Made by a program: the position numbers and the translations under genes. Below the pieces are notes generated by a model, which was given only the letters and a program-made list of their open reading frames with translations, searched no databases and had not been told where the DNA came from. From positions 1 through 5,714 of the forward strand of contig DYNR01000156.1 of assembly GCA_020720945.1 (NCBI GenBank): DNA of 5,714 bases, read 5' to 3'. This document shows positions 1-5,714 of this stretch, piece by piece. This DNA comes from Chthoniobacter flavus (GTDB taxonomy: Bacteria > Verrucomicrobiota > Verrucomicrobiia > Chthoniobacterales > DYNR01). Position 1 is the stretch's first letter. Each line of letters begins with the position of its first letter.

Positions 1-9
1 TTTTGTTTT

Positions 10-30
10 GCGGGGGTGCGGGGGTGCGGG
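10..30. repeat. G-rich 8-base tandem repeat
   Basis: The unit GCGGGGGT occurs twice in a row (10-17 and 18-25), followed by a partial third copy, GCGGG (26-30). This gives three G-tracts (12-16, 20-24, 28-30) with regular three-base spacers. It lies about 140 bases upstream of gltB. Three tracts are one short of a canonical intramolecular G-quadruplex, although a fourth could lie left of the window. The T-rich flanks make the tract stand out from its surroundings. It may be a slippage-generated microsatellite with no function. Confidence 0.7.
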
Positions 31-113
31 AAATTTTTCTTTTTGCTTGGCGGAAATAAGGCTGTTTCTTCTTGAAAAAATTTCGTAGGAAATCCAGAAC
101 CAAACTTTTTCAG

Positions 114-129
114 CCAAGGGGAACCTTGG
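114..129 (+). promoter_or_regulatory. Perfect short inverted repeat upstream of gltB
   Basis: CCAAGG (114-119) pairs perfectly with CCTTGG (124-129) around the four bases GGAA, which as RNA would be a GNRA-type tetraloop. Five T residues follow at 134-138 after a four-base gap. Three readings are possible. It could be a DNA palindrome acting as an operator just upstream of the gltB transcription start, an RNA hairpin in the gltB leader, or a weak terminator for a gene left of the window. The stem is only six base pairs and the T-run is not immediately adjacent, so terminator function is the least convincing. The inverted repeat is seen directly; any role is inferred. Confidence 0.4.
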
Positions 130-137
130 ACGATTTT

Positions 138-143
138 TATATT
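138..143 (+). promoter_or_regulatory. Possible -10 element for gltB
   Basis: TATATT matches the sigma-70 consensus TATAAT at five of six positions and ends 23 bases before the gltB ATG, which would give an mRNA leader of roughly 15-20 bases. At the expected 17-base spacing the -35 position (115-120) reads CAAGGG, which does not resemble TTGACA and falls inside the inverted repeat at 114-129. If real, this promoter is poor on its own at -35 and could depend on an activator or be blocked by a protein binding the palindrome. The assignment rests on one AT-rich hexamer and is tentative. Confidence 0.25.
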
Positions 144-166
144 CAACACAACACGAACTAACAGCC

Positions 167-3100
167 ATGCCAGAAAACGGATTGCCGCCAGCACAAGGAC
201 TTTATCATCCCGATCTCGAACACGACTCCTGCGGGGTCGGATTCCTCTGCCACCTCAAAGGGGCAAGGTCGCACGACATCATTGAGGGGGCGTTGCAGAT
301 GTGCATCAACATGGACCACCGGGGCGGTTGTGGTTGCGACCCGCAGACGGGAGACGGGGCGGGGATTTTCATGCAGTTGCCGCACAAGTTTTTTCAGAAG
401 GTCGCGCCGGCCTGCGGGATCGAGTTGCCGGCAGAAGGGCAGTATGCGGTCGGTTTTGTGTATCTTTCGCCAGACCCCAAGAAGTGCGCGCAGAGCATGG
501 CGGTGGTCGAAGAGATTGCGGTGCGATACGGGCAGCGGGTGTTGGGGTGGCGCGATGTGCCCGTCGTAAGCTCCTTGCTCGGAAAGGCTTCCCGTGCTTG
601 CGAACCATTGATGAAGCAAGTTTTCATCGGTCGCGATGCTTCTGTCGAGGACGATTTGGATTACGAGCGCAAGCTGTATGTGATCCGCCGCGTCGCTTCG
701 GACATGGTGCGTTACCAGAGTTTGCCAGACAACGGCCATTTTTACATTTCGACGCTTTCCGCCCGCACTTTGATTTACAAAGGGATGCTGACGACGGGGC
801 AACTCGTCGAGTATTTCCCCGATTTGCACGACCCCGCAATGGAAACGGCGATGGCGTTGGTGCATTCCCGTTTTTCCACGAACACCTTCCCGAGTTGGCC
901 GCGGGCGCAACCTTTCCGTTATATGTGCCACAACGGGGAGATCAACACGATGCGGGGGAATGCGAACTGGATGGCGGCGCGCCAGCACTTGCTCAAAGCC
1001 GGGCCGCTCGGGGAAGATCTGGAGAAGCTGTTGCCCATCATCCGCAATGACGGGTCGGATTCGGCGATGTTCGATAACTGCTTGGAGTTCTTGGTTTTGA
1101 GCGGGCGTTCGCTGCCGCACGCGGTGATGATGATGATTCCCGAGCCGTGGGAAAACCACCAGCATATGTCGGCGGAAAAGAAGGCGTTTTACGAGTATCA
1201 TGCCTGTTTGATGGAGCCGTGGGACGGGCCGGCATCCATTGCGTTTTGCGATGGCGTTTCCATCGGGGCGGTGCTCGACCGCAACGGGTTGCGCCCCTCC
1301 CGCTACTATGTCACCAAAGACGATTTTGTCATCATGGCTTCGGAGGTCGGAGTGTTGCCCGTCGAGCCTTCCACGGTTGTCAAAAAAGGGCGGTTGCAGC
1401 CGGGGCGGATGTTTTTGGTTGATACGAAGAAGGGGCGGATCGTTGACGATGCGGAGGTCAAGCACGAGATTGCGACTGCGGCACCCTACGGGGATTGGCT
1501 CGGGGCGAACCGCGTTTCTTTCGATTCTTTGCCGGAGATGGCTCCTGAAGAATCTGCGGCAGGGGCAGACCTCGTCCGTTTGCAGCGGGCGTTTGGTTAC
1601 ACCTTTGAAGACAAGCGGTTTATTTTGGGTCCGACGGCAGAAGCGGCAAACCAACCGTTGGGTTCTATGGGGAATGATGCCCCGTTGGCGGTTTTGTCCG
1701 ACCGCCCGCAGTTGCTCTACAATTATTTCAAACAGCTTTTTGCGCAGGTGACCAACCCCGCCATTGATCCAATCCGGGAAGAGTTGATTACGGCGAGCGT
1801 TACTTTTTTGGGGTCCGAAAGCGACTTGTTGAACCCCGGACCGCAGAATTGTCGGATGATCCGTTTGGAGAGCCCGATTATCAGCAACGAGGATTTGGCG
1901 CGGTTGCGGCACATCAAGCACCAGAACTTCCGTCCAACGACATTGCCGATTTGTTTTTCCGTCCATTCCATCGAGGCGGGGTTGGCGGCGGGGCAGTTGC
2001 CGGGGCACATGGACAACCCGGATCTTTCGGTGGAAGTCGAGGATGTGGCAGTTGTCAGCGGGCATCATCTGGAAGCGGCGATGGATAGACTTTGCGAGGC
2101 TGCGGATGCGGCGATTCGGCAAGGGTTTAATCTTTTGATTCTCTCGGATCGTTCCGTTGATGGCAAACGGGCGCCCATCCCGGCTTTGTTGGCCGTGGCA
2201 GGGTTGCACCACCATTTGATTCGCGAGGGGACACGCACGAAAGTTTCTATCGTTTTGGAATCCGGTGAACCCCGCGAAGTCCATCATTTTTCGCTTTTGT
2301 TGGGGTATGGGGCGGATGCCATCAACCCGTGGCTTGCCCTCGATTCTCTCGACCAGATGATAGCCGACGGGGAGTTAAAGCTTACCCCGCACGACGCGCA
2401 CAAACGGTATTTGAAAGCCAGCATCAAGGGGGTCATTAAAACGATGTCCAAGATGGGCATCTCGACGGTTGCCAGTTACCGGGGAGCGCAGATTTTTGAA
2501 GCCATCGGATTGAGCAGCGAGGTGATCGACAACTATTTCACTTGGACGGCATCGCGGGTGGAAGGCATCGGGCTTGATGTGATTGTCCGCGAGATCAAGA
2601 TGCGCCATGAAGATGCGTTTTCTCCGAGAGAAATCGAGGGGCCGACGCTCGATACCGGAGGGGTTTACCAGTGGCGGGCAGACGGCGAGCGGCATCTTTT
2701 CAACCCGCAAACAATCCACCTTTTGCAGCAGGCGACGCGGTTGGGCGACTTCGGTGTTTTTCAAAAATACTCGCAGTTGGTTGATGAGCAAGCGGAGGCA
2801 GCTTATACGCTTCGCGGTTTGATGGATTTCAAGTTTGATCCGTCGAAAGAAGTTCCGCTCGCTGAGGTAGAATCCGTCGAGTCCATCGTCCGCCGGTTCA
2901 AGACGGGGGCGATGTCTTATGGTTCGATTTCCAAAGAAGCTCACGAGGCGTTGGCTATTGCGATGAACCGTCTTGGCGGGTATTCCAACACAGGGGAAGG
3001 CGGGGAAGACCCCGAGCGTTTCACTTGGACTAACGAGGCGGGGGACTCTAAAAACTCCGCCATCAAGCAAGTCGCCAGCGGTCGTTTTGGGGTGACGAGC

Positions 3101-4852
3101 CATTACTTGGTCAACGCCAAGGAAATCCAAATCAAAATCAGCCAAGGAGCCAAGCCTGGAGAAGGCGGGGAGTTGCCGGGGCACAAAGTGTTGCCGCCCA
3201 TTGCAAAAGTGCGTGGGACGACCCCTGGGGTCGGGCTGATTTCGCCGCCGCCGCACCACGATATTTACTCGATCGAAGACTTGGCCGAGTTGATCCACGA
3301 TTTGAAAAACTCGAATGTCCATGCGCGCATCAATGTGAAGCTGGTTTCGGAGATCGGGGTCGGGACGATTGCGGCGGGTGTCGCCAAAGCGAAAGCCGAT
3401 GTTATTTTGATTTCGGGGCACGACGGCGGGACGGGGGCAAGCCCTCGTTCGTCCATCCAGCACGCGGGATGCCCGTGGGAACTCGGGCTTGCCGAAACCA
3501 ACCAGACGCTTTTGCTCAACGACTTGCGTAGCCGCGTGGTGCTAGAAACCGACGGGCAGCTCAAAACGGGACGCGATGTTGCAATCGCTTGCCTTTTGGG
3601 GGCAGAGGAGTTTGGTTTTGCGACGGCACCGCTCGTTTCGCTCGGATGCCTGATGATGCGGGTGTGCCACAAAAACACTTGCCCGGTCGGGGTAGCGACC
3701 CAAGAGCCCGCGCTTCGCGCCAAATTTGCTGGAGCGGCAGACCATGTCGTTCACTTCATGCGTTTTGTTGCGCAACAGGTTCGCGAGATCATGGCGAAAC
3801 TCGGTTTTCGCACGATCGAAGAGATGGTTGGACACGCCGATTATTTGGAAATGCGGAAAGCGGTCGATCATTGGAAAGCGTCAGGTTTGGATTATTCCAA
3901 AGTGCTTTACCGCCCGAAGGTAGGGCCTGAAGTCGGGACTTATTGCAACAGAAAGCAAGATCATTTGCTGGAGTTGGCGTTGGATAACACGCACATTTTG
4001 TCGCTGTGTGAGCCTGCGATCGAAGATGGGGATAGGGTGTATATCGAGTTGCCAATCGTCAATGTCAACCGGGTGGTTGGGACGATAACAGGGGCAGAGA
4101 TCAGCCGTCGCCATGGGGCGGCGGGATTGAAGCCAGGGGCAATCCACCTGAAATTCAATGGGACGGCAGGGCAAAGTTTGGGGGCATTTTGTCCGCGAGG
4201 GATGACGATCGAACTCGAGGGCGATGCCAACGACTATGTCGGCAAAGGCGTTTGCGGGGCAAAAATCGTGATTTATCCTCCCAAGGATGCGCCCGAAGGA
4301 TTTGTCGCAGAGGAGAACATGATTATTGGAAATGTTGCCTTTTATGGGGCGACCCGTGGGGAAGCCTATCTTTGTGGCATGGCCGGGGAGCGTTTTTGTG
4401 TCCGAAACAGCGGGGTTCACGCCGTTGTGGAGGGCATAGGCGATCACGGGTGCGAATATATGACCGGAGGTTCCGTGATTTGTTTGGGAGCGACTGGGCG
4501 CAACTTTGGTGCAGGGATGAGCGGAGGGGTGGCCTACATCTTGGATGAAGAAGGAGACTTCCTGTCCAAGCTCAACACCGCCATGGTTCGGACACTCCCG
4601 TTGCGCGAATGCGACGACCAAGAGATAGGGGAAGTCCGTTCCCGGATCGAAGAGCATCGGCGACTGACGGGCAGCAAAAAAGCGGCGCGGTTGCTGGCGG
4701 GGTGGGACGAGACGCTCTCCCGTTTTATCAAAGTGCTTCCGACGGATTACGAGCGGGTGTTGCTTGCCATAGCCAAAGCGGAAGCGGCGGGGTTGCAAGG
4801 AGACGATGCCATCCAAGCCGCCTTTGAAGAAAATGCCAAGGTCGGGCATTGA
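167..4852 (+). CDS. gltB: Glutamate synthase large (alpha) subunit, GltB
   Basis: GltB hydrolyses glutamine and channels the ammonia to a synthase site that reductively aminates 2-oxoglutarate, yielding two glutamates; it is cytoplasmic and part of the GS/GOGAT pathway. Four regions are visible. The class II glutaminase domain starts at Cys22, the expected nucleophile once a 21-residue propeptide is removed (DSCGVGF), with His233-Ser-Arg235, Asn256-Gly-Glu and GLRP near 374-377. The central domain spans roughly 480-760 ([11 protein letters not shown] from 501, [12 protein letters not shown] from 527). The FMN/synthase barrel spans roughly 867-1235, with GAMSYGS 914-920, [14 protein letters not shown] 1026-1039 and [10 protein letters not shown] 1084-1093. 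Cys1161, Cys1167 and Cys1172 have the C-x5-C-x4-C spacing of the 3Fe-4S ligands. The glycine-rich beta-helix runs around 1388-1465. Length (1,561 residues) is slightly above the roughly 1,480-1,520 of proteobacterial enzymes. An in-frame TAG at 86-88 and no other in-frame ATG or GTG before 167 fix the start. There is no Shine-Dalgarno sequence. The loop at 953-962 is short, so this is not the ferredoxin type, and gltD is not adjacent downstream. Confidence 0.98.
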   Translation: MPENGLPPAQGLYHPDLEHDSCGVGFLCHLKGARSHDIIEGALQMCINMDHRGGCGCDPQTGDGAGIFMQLPHKFFQKVAPACGIELPAEGQYAVGFVYLSPDPKKCAQSMAVVEEIAVRYGQRVLGWRDVPVVSSLLGKASRACEPLMKQVFIGRDASVEDDLDYERKLYVIRRVASDMVRYQSLPDNGHFYISTLSARTLIYKGMLTTGQLVEYFPDLHDPAMETAMALVHSRFSTNTFPSWPRAQPFRYMCHNGEINTMRGNANWMAARQHLLKAGPLGEDLEKLLPIIRNDGSDSAMFDNCLEFLVLSGRSLPHAVMMMIPEPWENHQHMSAEKKAFYEYHACLMEPWDGPASIAFCDGVSIGAVLDRNGLRPSRYYVTKDDFVIMASEVGVLPVEPSTVVKKGRLQPGRMFLVDTKKGRIVDDAEVKHEIATAAPYGDWLGANRVSFDSLPEMAPEESAAGADLVRLQRAFGYTFEDKRFILGPTAEAANQPLGSMGNDAPLAVLSDRPQLLYNYFKQLFAQVTNPAIDPIREELITASVTFLGSESDLLNPGPQNCRMIRLESPIISNEDLARLRHIKHQNFRPTTLPICFSVHSIEAGLAAGQLPGHMDNPDLSVEVEDVAVVSGHHLEAAMDRLCEAADAAIRQGFNLLILSDRSVDGKRAPIPALLAVAGLHHHLIREGTRTKVSIVLESGEPREVHHFSLLLGYGADAINPWLALDSLDQMIADGELKLTPHDAHKRYLKASIKGVIKTMSKMGISTVASYRGAQIFEAIGLSSEVIDNYFTWTASRVEGIGLDVIVREIKMRHEDAFSPREIEGPTLDTGGVYQWRADGERHLFNPQTIHLLQQATRLGDFGVFQKYSQLVDEQAEAAYTLRGLMDFKFDPSKEVPLAEVESVESIVRRFKTGAMSYGSISKEAHEALAIAMNRLGGYSNTGEGGEDPERFTWTNEAGDSKNSAIKQVASGRFGVTSHYLVNAKEIQIKISQGAKPGEGGELPGHKVLPPIAKVRGTTPGVGLISPPPHHDIYSIEDLAELIHDLKNSNVHARINVKLVSEIGVGTIAAGVAKAKADVILISGHDGGTGASPRSSIQHAGCPWELGLAETNQTLLLNDLRSRVVLETDGQLKTGRDVAIACLLGAEEFGFATAPLVSLGCLMMRVCHKNTCPVGVATQEPALRAKFAGAADHVVHFMRFVAQQVREIMAKLGFRTIEEMVGHADYLEMRKAVDHWKASGLDYSKVLYRPKVGPEVGTYCNRKQDHLLELALDNTHILSLCEPAIEDGDRVYIELPIVNVNRVVGTITGAEISRRHGAAGLKPGAIHLKFNGTAGQSLGAFCPRGMTIELEGDANDYVGKGVCGAKIVIYPPKDAPEGFVAEENMIIGNVAFYGATRGEAYLCGMAGERFCVRNSGVHAVVEGIGDHGCEYMTGGSVICLGATGRNFGAGMSGGVAYILDEEGDFLSKLNTAMVRTLPLRECDDQEIGEVRSRIEEHRRLTGSKKAARLLAGWDETLSRFIKVLPTDYERVLLAIAKAEAAGLQGDDAIQAAFEENAKVGH

Positions 4853-4905
4853 GGAGAAACAGGGGTTAGAATTTTGACGGGAAAAACAAACAAAAAAATA
4901 AAAAA
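4853..4905 (+). promoter_or_regulatory. Intergenic spacer with A-rich translation leader
   Basis: This 53-base gap separates gltB from the membrane-protein gene. I see no hairpin followed by a T-run, so nothing marks transcription termination, and co-transcription is plausible. The last 25 bases (4881-4905) contain 21 A residues and no Shine-Dalgarno motif. A GAGGAG at 4851-4856 overlaps the gltB stop but lies about 50 bases from the next ATG, too far to serve it. Such A-rich leaders are known from bacteria that start translation without Shine-Dalgarno pairing, as in Bacteroidota; here that mechanism is inferred. Confidence 0.5.
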
Positions 4906-5714
4906 ATGAGAATGATACGAATAGCGCGGGGTCGGGACGAACTCGGAAATTTTACGGAACAAGAAGTGGCGGACGGGTTGCAGAGCGGGAGGTTTTTGCC
5001 TTCCGATTTGGCATGGTATGAAGGTTTGGCATCTTGGCAGGAGCTTTCCACGATTGGCGGATTGCCTTCGGGCGGTGGTGCGGCTTCTGAGCCGACCCCT
5101 CCGCCTACGAGTTTTCCTGCGTATGCACCAGGGGCACCGAGTTCTGCCGTTGTTGCCGTGCAACCAGAGCCAGCGTGGGAGCGCAGGGAGACAGAAGGCT
5201 TCTTCGGGGCATTGGTTGAATCCGTGAAGCAGGTTTTGCTGGCACCCAGTGCAACTTTCGAGGCAATGCCGAAATCTGGCGGGATGGGCTCGCCTTTGAT
5301 TTTCTGCATTTTGTTGGGTACGATTGGGTATGCGGTTGCCGTTATTTACCAACTTCTCGCGGCGATGGTGAACCCGGAATCAATGGGAGAAATGGAGCCA
5401 GGGGTTTTTTATGCAATCATGGTGGTCGTGATTGTTTTAATGCCGCTCTTTGTTTTGATTGGCATTTTTGTCAACAGTGCAGTTTTGCATATTTGCTTGA
5501 TGCTGGTGGGTGGGGCTAAACAATCGTTTGAAACTACTTTGCGTGTTATTTGCTACGCGCAAGGGGCGACGGCGGTTTTCTACCTCGTGCCGATTTGTGG
5601 CGGAATCATCGGAGGGATCTGGTCTTTAGTTGCTTTGGTTATAGGATTGAGCAAAGCGCACGAGATCGGGATCGGGAAAGCAATTTTTGCGATTCTGCTT
5701 CCGTTGATCGTGTG
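4906..5714 (+). CDS. GYF_2 (DUF4339) and Yip1-domain membrane protein, 3' end cut off
   Basis: This is the start of an open frame with no stop before the window ends (269 full codons plus the bases TG). Residues 1-50 resemble a GYF_2/DUF4339 domain: LGNFTEQEVADGLQSGRF followed by the signature LAWYEGLASWQEL (35-47), with Trp37 and Trp44 as the aromatic pair of this small domain, usually thought to bind peptides. Residues about 51-92 form a Gly/Pro/Ala-rich linker. From about 98 the sequence resembles a Yip1-family domain (FFGALVESVKQVLLAPSATF, then hydrophobic stretches at about 129-153, 167-202, 213-249 and 256-269). The 167-202 stretch is long, with Pro180 in the middle, and may be two helices. 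No signal peptide precedes the GYF domain, so it probably faces the cytoplasm. In complete homologues I would expect only a short tail beyond this point. ATG at 4912 (Met3) is an equally good start. Function is unknown; bacterial Yip1-like proteins are poorly characterised. Unlike gltB it uses TTA twice and TCA once. Confidence 0.85.
   Translation, partial: MRMIRIARGRDELGNFTEQEVADGLQSGRFLPSDLAWYEGLASWQELSTIGGLPSGGGAASEPTPPPTSFPAYAPGAPSSAVVAVQPEPAWERRETEGFFGALVESVKQVLLAPSATFEAMPKSGGMGSPLIFCILLGTIGYAVAVIYQLLAAMVNPESMGEMEPGVFYAIMVVVIVLMPLFVLIGIFVNSAVLHICLMLVGGAKQSFETTLRVICYAQGATAVFYLVPICGGIIGGIWSLVALVIGLSKAHEIGIGKAIFAILLPLIV

Noticed and set aside
1..166. A sigma-54 promoter upstream of gltB, as might be expected for a nitrogen gene; TTGCTT at 45-50 was considered.
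   Set aside because: No GG lies at the required distance before the GC of TTGC, so the -24/-12 pattern is absent.
158..2287. A 709-codon open frame on the minus strand opposite the first part of gltB, with similar long minus-strand frames at 2375-3463 and 3881-4849.
   Set aside because: They are exactly in register with gltB codons and exist because gltB almost never uses TTA, CTA or TCA. Their translations are rich in Arg, His and Pro, show no recognisable domain, and lie opposite an unmistakable conserved enzyme.
4851..4856. GAGGAG at the gltB stop as a ribosome binding site for a small hidden gene in the spacer.
   Set aside because: No ATG, GTG or TTG follows at suitable spacing. The nearest TTG (4874) is about 18 bases away and would give only an 11-codon, mostly lysine product.
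4853..4909. The gltB frame stays open past its TGA for 18 codons and next stops at a TGA that overlaps the downstream ATG (ATGA), suggesting read-through or an ancestral overlap.
   Set aside because: Eighteen open codons occur by chance often, particularly in A-rich DNA that yields lysine codons. There is no recoding signal, and GltB already ends in a normal-looking tail.
4747..5352. Minus-strand frames at 4747-5352 (201 codons) and 4866-5309 (147 codons) across the gene junction.
   Set aside because: They lie opposite the end of gltB and the GYF_2-Yip1 gene, whose plus-strand frame has clear domain signatures and membrane segments. The minus-strand products look like shadow translations.

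Overview
This window holds one complete gene and the start of a second, both on the + strand, with short non-coding stretches before and between them. Bases 167-4852 encode the large (alpha) subunit of glutamate synthase, GltB, at 1,561 residues. It is intact: the N-terminal cysteine nucleophile, the FMN/synthase barrel, the three iron-sulfur cysteines and the C-terminal glycine-rich beta-helix are all visible. After 53 untranslated bases, a membrane protein begins at 4906 and runs off the right edge. It has an N-terminal GYF_2 (DUF4339) domain, a proline-rich linker and a Yip1-type membrane domain; 269 codons are visible.

The organism is bacterial. The GYF_2-plus-Yip1 architecture is, from general knowledge, frequent in Verrucomicrobiota and related PVC bacteria, so that is my best guess with moderate confidence. 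Neither gene has a recognisable Shine-Dalgarno sequence at the usual spacing. The second start is preceded by a very A-rich leader. gltB prefers TTG for leucine and almost never uses TTA, CTA or TCA.

Layout: 1-166 is non-coding upstream DNA with a G-rich 8-base tandem repeat (10-30), a small perfect hairpin (114-129) and a possible -10 element (138-143). gltB occupies 167-4852. The gap 4853-4905 has no visible terminator, so read-through from gltB into the membrane gene is possible. The membrane gene occupies 4906 to the edge.

GltB makes glutamate from glutamine and 2-oxoglutarate, the second half of the GS/GOGAT ammonia-assimilation route. It lacks the long insertion that marks ferredoxin-dependent enzymes, so it probably needs the small subunit GltD as electron donor. 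gltD is not the next gene downstream, so it must lie upstream of the window or elsewhere. No functional link between GltB and the membrane protein can be read from the sequence. I see no mobile element, CRISPR array, RNA gene or clearly novel system; the long antisense reading frames opposite gltB are explained by its codon use.
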